From Anaerolineaceae bacterium (lineage in GTDB: Bacteria; Chloroflexota; Anaerolineae; Anaerolineales; Anaerolineaceae), in contig PWSY01000185.1 in NCBI GenBank assembly GCA_003563055.1, positions 1 through 47,271 of the forward strand: a stretch of DNA of 47,271 bases. The letters run 5' to 3'. The notes under the pieces are model-generated. The model did no database searches, had not been told where the DNA came from, and was given only the letters and a program-made list of their open reading frames with translations. The position numbers and the translations under genes are program-made. Of this stretch, positions 9,566 to 17,575 are shown piece after piece (the stretch's first letter is position 1; every line of letters starts with the position of its first letter).

Positions 9566-9599
9566 AAAAAGAAAAGGTTGCCTCGAACTAGAGACAACC
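9566..9599 (-). terminator. Rho-independent terminator of the STAS gene
   Basis: The stem 9576-9584 pairs with 9591-9599. The single non-Watson-Crick position becomes a G-U pair only when read on the minus strand, where TTTTCTTTTT follows. It therefore terminates the STAS gene 39 bases after its stop codon rather than the GH2 gene. Confidence 0.75.
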
Positions 9600-9637
9600 C
9601 GGGAACTTGTACGAATGATCGTGCTGTTGGTGGGGGG

Positions 9638-9973
9638 TTAAATATTCCCAACGGCCTCAAGCAGGTCATCATAAATCTGAAAATATGGGCCTATGCCAAC
9701 CAGGTCCATCGATTCACGAATGCGTTCATCCATTTTGACGAGCACCAATTCTCCCCGGTTCAATTTTTTGACCTCTTTTTGAATTCGGATCAATGCCCAC
9801 CAACCTGCGCTGGAAACAAAGGTCACATCTCGCATATCAAAGATGATATTATACTGACCTTTTTCTATCAATTGACTTAATGCCGCTTCAACTTCAGGGG
9901 CAGTATAACTATCAATACGCCCGCTGGTATAAAGTACTGTGCTTCGTTTATATTCCGTAACCTCAAAGTCCAT
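9638..9973 (-). CDS. STAS-domain anti-sigma factor antagonist (SpoIIAA-like)
   Basis: A 111-residue protein, entirely one STAS domain. The segment FVSSAGWWALI near residues 69-79 holds the serine that is phosphorylated by a partner anti-sigma kinase in SpoIIAA/RsbV proteins. Family members switch partners in response to dephosphorylation and free a sigma factor or activate a phosphatase pathway. No anti-sigma kinase or sigma factor gene is adjacent, so the partner must be elsewhere. The ATG has AGAAGGTGC upstream. Transcribed alone and ended by a hairpin terminator. Confidence 0.88.
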   Translation of the reverse strand: MDFEVTEYKRSTVLYTSGRIDSYTAPEVEAALSQLIEKGQYNIIFDMRDVTFVSSAGWWALIRIQKEVKKLNRGELVLVKMDERIRESMDLVGIGPYFQIYDDLLEAVGNI

Positions 9974-10154
9974 TGCACCTTCTCCATTAATAATCGTCAG
10001 AATTTTCCAAACTGACCCAATTATAACTCAATCCGCCATCAAAATCATACCCTTCAACAGATACAATATCGAATGATGCTTTTACACAGGCACTTGCAAC
10101 CATTACATCTATCTATTATATATTAAAACCTGGTTTTTGTTTAAGATACGGATC

Positions 10155-10175
10155 CTTGACATGGTCAAGTATAAT
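10155..10175 (+). promoter_or_regulatory. miaB promoter with adjacent inverted repeat
   Basis: A perfect -10 box TATAAT (10170-10175) ends 8 bases before the ATG. CTTGAC-ATG-GTCAAG (10155-10169), a perfect 6-bp inverted repeat, touches it on the upstream side. The TTGACA inside the repeat is too close to act as -35. The spacing predicts a start of transcription at or next to the ATG, so the mRNA is probably leaderless; there is no Shine-Dalgarno sequence. Confidence 0.55.
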
Positions 10176-10183
10176 AACCGCCT

Positions 10184-11515
10184 ATGAAATACCATATATG
10201 GACAGAAGGTTGCCAGATGAACGTCGCTGATTCGCGCCGGTTAGCATCTGCTTTGGAACAAATGGGCTATCTACCCACCAGAAAGCCCAAAGAAGCAGAT
10301 GTGATTGTGCTCAATACTTGCGTTGTCAGGCAAAGCGCTGAAGATAAAGCAATCGGTCGACTCAGCTCACTGAGACCATTGAAAGATAATAATCCAAACC
10401 TGGTCATCAACCTGATGGGCTGCCTGATTGGAGTTCGGGGGAACCAGGAAATCCAGAAACGGTTTCCATGGGTGGATGTTGTCTCTCCGCCTTCTGACCC
10501 GGGCCCCCTCTTGCACTATCTTACTGAACGTGCAGGCAGACAACAAATTCAAGAAAACCAGACCAAACGCAACGCAGTTTTAGACGACGAATTGATTCTC
10601 CCCCTGGAAGAACAGGGTAAATTAGTTTCTGCCTATATTCCAATCGTTTACGGCTGTTCCCACGCCTGCACCTACTGCATTATCCCAGCCAAACGAGGCA
10701 TTGAACACTCTCGACCATACCAGGAGGTCCTGTCAGAAGCCAAAGCTCTTGTCAAACAGGGCGTCAAAGAAATCACGCTATTGGGCCAAATTGTAGACCG
10801 ATACGGTCTAGACCTGTCAGAGCAGCTCACACTGGCAATGTTACTGCGAGACCTGCACAAGATCGATGCGCTCAAACGAATTCGTTTCCTGACCTCTCAC
10901 CCAAATTGGATGACGGATGAATTACTGGAAACAGTTGCCGGCCTTCCCAAGGTTTGCCCCCATATAGAAGTACCCATCCAGGCTGGTGACAATGAGATCC
11001 TAAAAGCAATGCGCCGAGGGTATACGGTTGAATCTTACCGGGAACTGATACAAAGAATACGACGACTTATTCCTGGTGTGTCCATTGCTACCGATATCAT
11101 TGTGGGCTTTCCAGGGGAAACAAATACCCAATTTCAGAAAACTTACGAATTACTCAATGATTTAAAGATGGATGTTGCTCATCTTGCTCGATACTCCCCG
11201 CGTAAAGGTACTTTTTCTGCACGGAAAATGGTTGATAACATTCCAAATGAAGAAAAGATGCGTCGTTTTCGTCTTTTGGAATCGTTACAAGAACAAATCG
11301 CCAGCGATATCAACGCCCGCTTGAAGGGACGCACAGTAAGCGTTTTGTTTGAAGAGAAAACACGCGGACGATGGCGTGGGCGAACACCCACCAACAAACT
11401 GGTCTTTGTCGACAGCCAAAACCAGTTGCTTGGCCAGGAACAAGATGTCACCATCACCTGGACAGGCCCCTGGTCATTGATTGGGACGATTGAACCCGTA
11501 AGCAGTTCAGGTTAA
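10184..11515 (+). CDS. miaB: tRNA-2-methylthio-N6-dimethylallyladenosine synthase MiaB
   Basis: A 443-residue radical SAM methylthiotransferase that adds the 2-methylthio group to i6A37 in tRNAs reading UNN codons. The N-terminal UPF0004 domain has its three cluster cysteines in EGCQMN, NTCVVR and MGCLIG. The radical SAM cluster motif is in GCSHACTYCII (about residues 158-168). A TRAM RNA-binding domain forms the last 65 residues (about GRTVSVLFEE onward). The related RimO and MtaB (e-MtaB) enzymes are less likely given the N-terminal motif and overall length. The gene is single, with a probable leaderless start. Confidence 0.9.
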   Translation: MKYHIWTEGCQMNVADSRRLASALEQMGYLPTRKPKEADVIVLNTCVVRQSAEDKAIGRLSSLRPLKDNNPNLVINLMGCLIGVRGNQEIQKRFPWVDVVSPPSDPGPLLHYLTERAGRQQIQENQTKRNAVLDDELILPLEEQGKLVSAYIPIVYGCSHACTYCIIPAKRGIEHSRPYQEVLSEAKALVKQGVKEITLLGQIVDRYGLDLSEQLTLAMLLRDLHKIDALKRIRFLTSHPNWMTDELLETVAGLPKVCPHIEVPIQAGDNEILKAMRRGYTVESYRELIQRIRRLIPGVSIATDIIVGFPGETNTQFQKTYELLNDLKMDVAHLARYSPRKGTFSARKMVDNIPNEEKMRRFRLLESLQEQIASDINARLKGRTVSVLFEEKTRGRWRGRTPTNKLVFVDSQNQLLGQEQDVTITWTGPWSLIGTIEPVSSSG

Positions 11516-11575
11516 TATTTCTGCTTTCCGCGTAATCATGACAAGTGGAGCCAGGTACACTGGTGTGTTTTGAAC

Positions 11576-12265
11576 CTATCCAGGGTGAAAATTTTTGTCC
11601 TCAAAACTGCACAGATCTTCCACAGGGCAGCGGTAGCAATGCCATTTTCTTGCACCGCAAACTTCCCTGCCCAGACGGATAAAATTTAAATGCAGATCAT
11701 AATAAGCCTTTTCTGGGATCACTTCTTCAAGATAAGTGTGGGTTTTTTCAACTGAGAAATTTATCGGCCGCAATCCTATTCTCCCGGTGACCCGGTAGAT
11801 ATGCGTATCCACAGGGAAAGCTGGAATACCCAACGAGAACAATAATACAATCGCCGCTGTTTTTGGCCCAACCCCTTTCAGGTTTGTCAACCATGCATGG
11901 GCCTCAGCCCGAGACATTTCTCTTAAAAACCCCAGCCTGATTTCTCCCCTGGTGTGGCTTGCTATAGCTCGCAAAGCTTGTTGAATTCTAGGCGCTTTCT
12001 GGTTTGCCAATCCTGCCGTCTTGATTGCCTCAACAACATCCTCTGTCGGTGCATTCATTACAGATTCCCAATCGGGGTAAGCCTGTGTCAACTGGTCAAA
12101 AGCAGCATCCCGATTATTATCATTGGTGTTTTGAGACAAAATGGTTGACACCAGCTCATCCACCGGGGGCAGAGGGTCGCGCGCGCGGGGCTTCCCATAA
12201 GCGTCAACCAATCGCTGACGAATTTGATCAAATTTGAGGCCCTGAATGTGATCAGCTGATGACAT
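11576..12265 (-). CDS. nth: Endonuclease III-like DNA glycosylase/AP lyase
   Basis: A 229-residue HhH-GPD protein of base excision repair. The helix-hairpin-helix LKGVGPKTA holds the catalytic lysine (K135) and VDTH holds the catalytic aspartate (D153). The C-terminal C-X6-C-X2-C-X5-C array binds a 4Fe-4S cluster. It should remove oxidised pyrimidines. The ATG at 12265 shares one base with the asparaginase stop (TGATG); a TTG three bases upstream at 12268 is an equally possible start, with AGGAGG at a better distance. Co-transcription with the asparaginase is likely. A third-class thymine or mismatch glycosylase is possible, since the HhH-GPD family is broad. Confidence 0.85.
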   Translation of the reverse strand: MSSADHIQGLKFDQIRQRLVDAYGKPRARDPLPPVDELVSTILSQNTNDNNRDAAFDQLTQAYPDWESVMNAPTEDVVEAIKTAGLANQKAPRIQQALRAIASHTRGEIRLGFLREMSRAEAHAWLTNLKGVGPKTAAIVLLFSLGIPAFPVDTHIYRVTGRIGLRPINFSVEKTHTYLEEVIPEKAYYDLHLNFIRLGREVCGARKWHCYRCPVEDLCSFEDKNFHPG

Positions 12266-13326
12266 CAATGTGTCAATGCCTCCTGTTCAGTCATTGAAAA
12301 AACAGTGCGAATTTCTCCGACGATAAGATCACGCCAATTCTTGACCGGCTTATTGCCATAACATTCCAGCTGGGACAATTGTGCCGGGTCAAGAATGCCT
12401 AAAGCAGCTAATATCGACAGGCTCACACATGTCCGTGCCCTGCCCGAATGGTCGCCGTCAGAGATCTTGATAGCAATCCCAAGACCCGGAGACTCCTTCC
12501 CCCGCACACCGGGCATCACGCCAATAATTTGATAGCCCTCTGCCCCACCTTTAGAGAACACATCTCCTCTCGCCGTGATCATCAGTTCTGTATCAAACTT
12601 ACCAGGACCTGCAACCATAACAGGATGTTGTCTCATTGCAGCAGTGATCAACTGGCATGCCTGTGAACGATTGGCCCCTAAATTGGATGGATCTGCCATG
12701 TTTGCCACCGCTTGCGCCATGTTTTTAAGGGGAACGCCGTAAACTGGCGCAGAGCATCCATCAATACCTGCCGGCATCTCTTCAGGAGTCATTGCAACCA
12801 TTTCTGACAATGATTTTCTGATGGTTGTCTGGACAGGGTGATTAGGTTCCAGGTAGGCTTGCTTTGTCAGTGATCGTAAACAGGCATGCGCTAGCATACC
12901 CGTATGCTTCCCCGAACAATTATGATGGAGTGGCCCAGGTTCTTGACCTGCTTTTTTCATCACCTCGCGTGTGGCTGAATCACCAGGCCAGTGAACGCCA
13001 CAGGCAAGATCATCTTCAGAGATGCCAATCTTTTTGTGCATGCTTTGTAAAACCGCTCTGTGCCGATCTGTCCCAGAATGTGATGCGCACATTATAGCAA
13101 TTTCTTCCCCTGACAGGTCAAAGGCCTCTGCACCACCCATTTCAATGAATGGCAGCGCTTGGAAAGGTTTGATGGAACTGCGAGGATAAGTCATTAAATG
13201 ATGATTGCCCTCATGGGCCAGTACCTTGCCGTTTGAATCGATCACAATAAAGGCACCATAATGGATTGATTCAACGATATTCCCACGGATAACTTCAACC
13301 AAAGGCTTGCAATCATCAACCTTCAT
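12265..13326 (-). CDS. L-asparaginase II family (Rhizobium ReAV type)
   Basis: A 353-residue protein of the Asparaginase_II family, unrelated to the E. coli and plant types, which hydrolyses asparagine to aspartate and ammonia. The residues reported for the Rhizobium etli enzyme appear at a constant offset of two: S50 and K53 in SSIK, and the zinc-site trio C137, K140 and C191 (HNCSGKH and DGCSAP). No signal peptide is present, so it is cytoplasmic. The start ATG is preceded by AAGGAAAAG. It overlaps nth by one base, probably one transcript, although the two functions are unrelated. Confidence 0.88.
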   Translation of the reverse strand: MKVDDCKPLVEVIRGNIVESIHYGAFIVIDSNGKVLAHEGNHHLMTYPRSSIKPFQALPFIEMGGAEAFDLSGEEIAIMCASHSGTDRHRAVLQSMHKKIGISEDDLACGVHWPGDSATREVMKKAGQEPGPLHHNCSGKHTGMLAHACLRSLTKQAYLEPNHPVQTTIRKSLSEMVAMTPEEMPAGIDGCSAPVYGVPLKNMAQAVANMADPSNLGANRSQACQLITAAMRQHPVMVAGPGKFDTELMITARGDVFSKGGAEGYQIIGVMPGVRGKESPGLGIAIKISDGDHSGRARTCVSLSILAALGILDPAQLSQLECYGNKPVKNWRDLIVGEIRTVFSMTEQEALTH

Positions 13327-13345
13327 ATATCTTTTCCTTCCTTCG

Positions 13346-14188
13346 CTAATTTGTGCCAGGATAATGCCGCTGCAGGTAATGTTCCAATCCCCAAACCAGG
13401 CGATTTACATAAGGATCTGTTAAGGTTTTTTCATAATCCAGCTCTTTTATCAATTGGGAGACTGCATCAGTTATTGCCTCAACTCGACCGTCGCGCATTG
13501 CCAGGGTTGGTATCCGTGCCTTAATCGCAGTGAGGAAATCAACCAGTTGATCAATCCAATGTGGTTTGACAACCGCATTTCTTCCACTAACGATTTTGTA
13601 ACCATTGAATGCTTCTGATTTTAACCAGTCAAGTTCTTGCAACCAAATATCCAGGTCTGACCAGGCAAGAAAGGGGGGCTGGTTGACAACCACACTGTCT
13701 CCAACAAAGATGACTTTTTCCGCATTATAGCGCACCCAACTGCCGGCTATATGAGCGCCAGGTTGGTGAGTGATGATAACCGGCTCATCATTCCAATAAA
13801 TCAAGAGTTCATCCTTATAGGTAATATCGGGTAAAGCCCAATGGATATTCTCCGGCAGGTCGTCGGCTTCCCAATCAGCACCCGCATCTACATCCTGCCC
13901 ACGGGCGGTTGTTGGCCTTTTGCCAATAATATCAACCACGTTCTGATGACCTAAAACTTTAAATTCCATGGCGGGAATGCCAAGAGTCCGATCAATATGT
14001 GAGTCTAACATCACCAGTATTTTATCAATGCCGCCACCTAAACTGATCAATTTTTTCCGCCAGGACATCAAATTTGGCCCTCGAAATGGTGCATCAACCA
14101 TCAATAACCCATGATCTAGTTTAAGCACACCCAATACAACATTTGGATAGTTGTTTTCAATGAATACGTTATTGGCTATTTCCTCCAT
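13346..14188 (-). CDS. Metallo-beta-lactamase-fold protein with degenerate metal site
   Basis: A 280-residue protein with the MBL-fold order of motifs: LDHGLLMVDAP near 23-33, then DSHIDRTLG near 62-70 at the place of HxHxDH, GAHIAG near 145-150 and FVGDSVV near 162-168. In the first motif two of the three histidines are replaced (by Asp and Arg), while the later His and Asp remain. It may therefore bind one metal ion, or none, and could be a non-catalytic or altered enzyme. Start ATG has TTGGAG upstream. It sits 20 bases upstream of the asparaginase and may be in the same operon. Confidence 0.7.
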   Translation of the reverse strand: MEEIANNVFIENNYPNVVLGVLKLDHGLLMVDAPFRGPNLMSWRKKLISLGGGIDKILVMLDSHIDRTLGIPAMEFKVLGHQNVVDIIGKRPTTARGQDVDAGADWEADDLPENIHWALPDITYKDELLIYWNDEPVIITHQPGAHIAGSWVRYNAEKVIFVGDSVVVNQPPFLAWSDLDIWLQELDWLKSEAFNGYKIVSGRNAVVKPHWIDQLVDFLTAIKARIPTLAMRDGRVEAITDAVSQLIKELDYEKTLTDPYVNRLVWGLEHYLQRHYPGTN

Positions 14189-14277
14189 AAAACTCCAAAT
14201 CTAAATTATCAAAAGAAGGTCTTGTTCAGCTTGTAATTATACGACCAAAATCAAGACACCAAGTGTTTATATACAAT

Positions 14278-14849
14278 TCAGGTTTGGCAACAGAAAATAT
14301 CAACCCCTTGATGTTTCGTTGCATTCAAGGTCAAACCAAAATAAGGCAAAGGATCTAAGGTGTTACACACCTTCAATTCATTTAAGATACCGCCCTCACC
14401 ATTATCTTCAACAACTGAAGAGTACAGATGGGCCCCTGCAGGAACATCCTCACTCCTGGAATAATTCTCTTGAAACCCCAACAAGGTGCCTACCGAAACA
14501 ACACTTCGCTCGTTCCTGGCGGAAAATTTACTGCAACCAGGTAATGACCTGTTTCTTCGGCCATATGAGCGTAATAAGTCCATGTTTGTCGATCTGGTTT
14601 CAGCGGATGTGCAGGGATGCGAATGATCACGGCAGATTTCCAATCAGCAATTCGGGTGAGGTAACTATCGTATGAAGCGTAAACAGGTGTTTTCCCCACT
14701 TCAGTCCCGGAGAAGATATCAACGCCCTTATGAATATTCCAGGGGCGGAATAGATCCTTCCAAATAAAACCAATCAGCCCCCTGGTTGGCATAATGAAAG
14801 GGGCTTTTCCACATCGCGCTAGAGCCGGGAGGATCGGATCGGGAAATTC
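14278..14849 (-). pseudogene. Frameshifted M23 (LytM-type) peptidase relic
   Basis: Two overlapping minus-strand frames together encode one M23 endopeptidase domain. Frame one (14490-14849) covers the PFIMPTRGLIGF strand, HKGVDIFSG (zinc-binding H and D) and TYYAHM. Frame two takes over at about 14500-14515 with VSVGTLLGF, then AGAHLYSSV where the HLHFE zinc motif belongs, and NTLDPLPYFGL at the C-terminus. One frameshift joins them. There is no signal peptide and no start codon with a ribosome site before the open frame begins at 14849, so the N-terminus is lost too. HLHFE has decayed to HLYSS, supporting a dead gene rather than a sequencing slip. Confidence 0.75.
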
Positions 14850-14941
14850 TTACATTTTGTATATTTATCTCCAACACCTTATTAATAGAGAAAATTTATT
14901 ATCAAGATGATGACAGTAATAATCAATAAACGGAGGAAAAT

Positions 14942-15358
14942 ATGACCTTATATATCAACCCTGTTCGAGGCCCTCGACGTCGCCGCATGATGGATGAATT
15001 GATGCAAGATAGAGATGAGGAGTTCCTGTCGGAATTAACCTTTCCCATCGATGTAATAGCAGATAAAGACTCCTTCACGATCAAAGCTCTCATTCCAGGT
15101 GTACATCCTGATGATATCGATATCCAGATTGTGGACGAAAGCGTTACGATATCAGGTGAATTAAGTTCGGATCGCGAGGAAGGTAAACGCTATCTGCTGG
15201 CTGAACGTCCCAGCGGAAGATTCCACCGGGTGATCACCTTGCCCACGCCACTGGATGCCCATAAAGTGGACGCGTCCATTGAAAATGGTGTGCTGACGCT
15301 TTACATCCCTAAAGCAGAACAGGCCAAACCTCGATCAATAAAAATCAAGCAAAAATAG
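14942..15358 (+). CDS. Small heat-shock protein Hsp20
   Basis: A 138-residue ATP-independent chaperone. A short arginine-rich N-terminal arm (VRGPRRRRMMD) precedes the alpha-crystallin domain at about residues 35-130, with the conserved ending of the type ENGVLTLYIPKAE (about residues 115-127). The C-terminal tail is brief. The ATG is preceded by CGGAGG with good spacing. No CIRCE operator (TTAGCACTC inverted repeat) is visible upstream. A strong inverted repeat follows the gene at 15391-15428. Confidence 0.92.
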   Translation: MTLYINPVRGPRRRRMMDELMQDRDEEFLSELTFPIDVIADKDSFTIKALIPGVHPDDIDIQIVDESVTISGELSSDREEGKRYLLAERPSGRFHRVITLPTPLDAHKVDASIENGVLTLYIPKAEQAKPRSIKIKQK

Positions 15359-15371
15359 ACCCGTAACACAA

Positions 15372-15569
15372 GTGAGTTCAAACGGCGATGAAAATGGCGG
15401 CGTGGCAAAACCAACCACCCGCCATTTTGCTTTGGTGATTGCTTTGGTGATTGCTTTAGTAATTGCTTTAGCAATTGGACCCATTATTCAGTGGATTTTA
15501 ATTAATAGTCGTTCTTTCAACTGTACCAGAATTGCCTCAAATTTAAAAACTTACGCATTAGTATATTGA
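15372..15569 (+). CDS. Possible 65-residue membrane peptide
   Basis: An open frame starting with GTG at 15372. It has a polar N-terminal arm and one hydrophobic segment built from repeats of ALVI, encoded by a 12-base tandem repeat. There is no Shine-Dalgarno sequence, it overlaps the inverted repeat downstream of hsp20, and no family is recognised. It may be a by-product of the tandem repeat rather than a gene. Confidence 0.2.
   Translation: MSSNGDENGGVAKPTTRHFALVIALVIALVIALAIGPIIQWILINSRSFNCTRIASNLKTYALVY
15391..15428 (+). terminator. Perfect 10-bp inverted repeat after hsp20, probable terminator
   Basis: AAAATGGCGG (15391-15400) and CCGCCATTTT (15419-15428) are perfect complements with an 18-base loop, 33 bases after the hsp20 stop. 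The terminal T stretch belongs to the stem and is followed by GCTTTGG, so it can end transcription in either direction, though the U tract is short. Confidence 0.6.
15429..15476 (+). repeat. Four tandem copies of a 12-base repeat
   Basis: GCTTTGGTGATT occurs at 15429-15440 and again at 15441-15452 without change, then as GCTTTAGTAATT (15453-15464) and GCTTTAGCAATT (15465-15476). Read in one frame it encodes ALVI repeats. Divergence increases toward the 3' end, as expected of a slippage-generated array. Confidence 0.9.
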
Positions 15570-15907
15570 AGGTCATCTCCTTCCTTACCTGATCTACAAC
15601 GATAGGATAATCCCATATCAAAATCAAAGCCCCTCAGTAATAAATGACCCCTGTTTAGCCCCTAACCTGTTGGTGATAATTGGAAATTTCTTCCCATTTA
15701 TTAGAAAGCTATCAGAAGAAATATCCCATGACAAGAATGACCTATGAAAACTACGCTGTGACAGAGGCAAACAATGCTTGAGTCTGAAATGACATTTATG
15801 TATTTTCCCACCTGCTTGCTTTATCAGGTAAAATGCCAACCATAAACACCCGTACAACTACTCTTGGTTATTTTTTTGTGGTATGATGCTGGCGAGGAAA
15901 ATGACAA
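15570..15907. other. 338-base stretch without a supported gene
   Basis: A minus-strand open frame of 77 codons (15624-15857) lacks a ribosome site and family features and is not supported. I see no tRNA, terminator or clear promoter, apart from AT-rich sequence and GAGG about 10 bases before the start of the next gene. Confidence 0.5.
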
Positions 15908-16288
15908 ATGGACAATAGAATTACAATCATCGAAGGCCCAACGCCAAATTTTGATTCGGTCGACACAGACATCGTCATGGGCATTAACGGATGGACAGCC
16001 GGACTGAGTGAAGGCCCCTATCTCTACGATACTGCCCGAACAACCTTACGCACCTTCAATGGTGAAGCTCTGGTTGAACGCTGCCATAAGGCCTGGGCAC
16101 AAAAGACGACCATGTTTCTTGAATATCGCGATCCTATTGGCATGAAGAAGGAAGTTCCCATTGTGGCTGCCAGAGCAATTGACTCCGATGGTGGCAACAT
16201 TTTGATCCTGTGGGTTCGTCAAGACCCTGAATTGGACGAAGAGTCGGATATCGATATCGACTTTGATGATGTCGATTTCGATATGTAA
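15908..16288 (+). CDS. Small acidic protein of unknown function
   Basis: A 126-residue soluble protein with a compact body (about residues 1-108) and a very acidic C-terminal tail, DPELDEESDIDIDFDDVDFDM, of which 13 of the last 21 residues are Asp or Glu. No signal peptide or membrane segment is seen. The ATG has GAGGAAAATG upstream. I do not recognise the family; the body looks well structured (WTAGLSEGPYLYDTARTTL). It is monocistronic, ended by the hairpin at 16315-16331. Confidence 0.75.
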   Translation: MDNRITIIEGPTPNFDSVDTDIVMGINGWTAGLSEGPYLYDTARTTLRTFNGEALVERCHKAWAQKTTMFLEYRDPIGMKKEVPIVAARAIDSDGGNILILWVRQDPELDEESDIDIDFDDVDFDM

Positions 16289-16314
16289 TAATCCCCCATT
16301 CTATAGAAGAGACA

Positions 16315-16337
16315 AGCGCCCACTGGGCGCTTTTTGT
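16315..16337 (+). terminator. Rho-independent terminator
   Basis: AGCGCCC (16315-16321) and GGGCGCT (16325-16331) form a perfect 7-bp stem with a 3-base loop, followed by TTTTG. It ends the 15908-16288 gene. On the other strand it may also stop the tRNA-Arg transcript. Confidence 0.88.
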
Positions 16338-16350
16338 TTCTTAATTTTAA

Positions 16351-16424
16351 TACTCCAGGAGGGACTCGAACCCCCAACCTAGGCGTTAGGAGTGCCTTGC
16401 TCTATCCAGTTGAGCTACTGGAGC
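16351..16424 (-). tRNA. tRNA-Arg (anticodon CCT)
   Basis: A 74-base tRNA on the minus strand. The acceptor GCTCCAG pairs with CTGGAGT (a G-U at the end), the discriminator is A and CCA is not encoded. The anticodon loop is CTCCTAA, so the anticodon is CCT and the codon AGG. The T arm reads GGGGTTCGAGTCCC. It lies 27 bases downstream of the M23 peptidase stop on the same strand and could be part of that transcript. Confidence 0.93.
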
Positions 16425-16451
16425 TTGTTTATTAAGTGATTATAACACAGA

Positions 16452-17561
16452 TCATGGTAGTACAGTCCACGGATTGAGGAACCCGCCCATGTACCTGACC
16501 TCGAAATGCAGGTGCGGTCCGGTCGAATTGCCTGTTGAACCAGCACGGCCAATTATATTTCCCTGGACCACACCAGCCCCACAGGAAACATTCATCGAAC
16601 TCAAGTGCGCATAAAGCGTATGATAACCATTGCGATGATCAATCATGATCATGTTTCCATATCCACCCAGCCAACCAGCGAACACGACCACGCCGGAATC
16701 AGCGGCATATATCGGTGCACCAGTCGCAGCCGCAATGTCGATTGCGAGATGACCGGACCAGTAATCATTACCGGAAAGATAACGGTTGTCTGTGGGCCAC
16801 TGAAAGAACCCCCCGCCATAAAGACCAGGGCCGCTGACCTCACACCCACCCGGAATGCCTGCATATACGCCCGCCCTGCCAACCGGAATCGTCGGCACCA
16901 CCCATTGCTGAAATTCGCGCCTTCCGCCAGGTATCATAACAACTTTGCCAGGCTCAATTTCAGGATCTGTCAAATCCAGACGATTGCCATGCCAGATGAG
17001 AATATCATCTGCAGAAGCCCTGAAGTCCCTCGCAACGTCTTCTAGGGAGTCGCCTTCTTTCCATTCATAAAGGATTCCATCTGTCGGCGGTATCCGTAAG
17101 ACCTGGCCGACATGCAATGAATGTGGATCATCTCTGAGCACATCAAAATTTGACCAAAGAACGGTTTCTGGTTTAATATCAAATTTATTGGCGATGCTAA
17201 AAACAGAATCACCTGCAATAACCTCATATTCAACCGTCTCACTTCTCAAAACCGTGGGGGCAATGGTCTGGGTTTCTGGATAGCGTACCAGAAAAGTCTC
17301 ATGAATTTCCCCTTCAAAACTCGGCATCTCTGCCAAAATGGAAGAAGAAGCCTCAGAGACAGGCTCGACCGCAACAAATTCAGCCACGTCATTTGCTCCA
17401 GTCAGTTCCTGGGCCAGGATAGGCTGCCAAAAAAGAATCGAAACCAAAACAGCCACCAGGATACCTGTCACAACCCAGGAAACCCATAATGCCAAATTAT
17501 CCCCTGTCGGTTTTGATTTTTGTTTTTCTATTTCTTTATTATCTTTATCCAAGGTTATCAC
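16452..17561 (-). CDS. LysM-domain M23 peptidoglycan endopeptidase
   Basis: A 369-residue envelope protein. A membrane anchor or signal segment lies at about residues 24-46. Two LysM domains follow (about 107-155 with GDSVFSIANKF, and 160-210 with EGDSLEDVARDF). The M23 peptidase domain (about 265-365) has zinc ligands in HLAIDIA (H and D) and HLHFEV (H), with catalytic H in LYAHL. It should cut peptidoglycan cross-links outside the membrane. It starts 14 bases after the rho stop. The GTG at 17561 has poor spacing; TTG at 17552, with AGGTGAT upstream, may be the true start. All zinc residues are present, unlike the relic at 14278-14849. Confidence 0.88.
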   Translation of the reverse strand: MITLDKDNKEIEKQKSKPTGDNLALWVSWVVTGILVAVLVSILFWQPILAQELTGANDVAEFVAVEPVSEASSSILAEMPSFEGEIHETFLVRYPETQTIAPTVLRSETVEYEVIAGDSVFSIANKFDIKPETVLWSNFDVLRDDPHSLHVGQVLRIPPTDGILYEWKEGDSLEDVARDFRASADDILIWHGNRLDLTDPEIEPGKVVMIPGGRREFQQWVVPTIPVGRAGVYAGIPGGCEVSGPGLYGGGFFQWPTDNRYLSGNDYWSGHLAIDIAAATGAPIYAADSGVVVFAGWLGGYGNMIMIDHRNGYHTLYAHLSSMNVSCGAGVVQGNIIGRAGSTGNSTGPHLHFEVRYMGGFLNPWTVLP

Positions 17562-17575
17562 CTCGAGATCAATCG

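Noticed and set aside
9578-9880. Plus-strand frame over the STAS gene
   Set aside because: Antisense to a clear STAS domain with no start signals.
14850-14941. Search for CIRCE or HrcA operator before hsp20
   Set aside because: No TTAGCACTC-type inverted repeat is present.
15624-15857. 77-codon minus-strand open frame
   Set aside because: No ribosome site, no recognisable domain, and composition that does not look like its neighbours.
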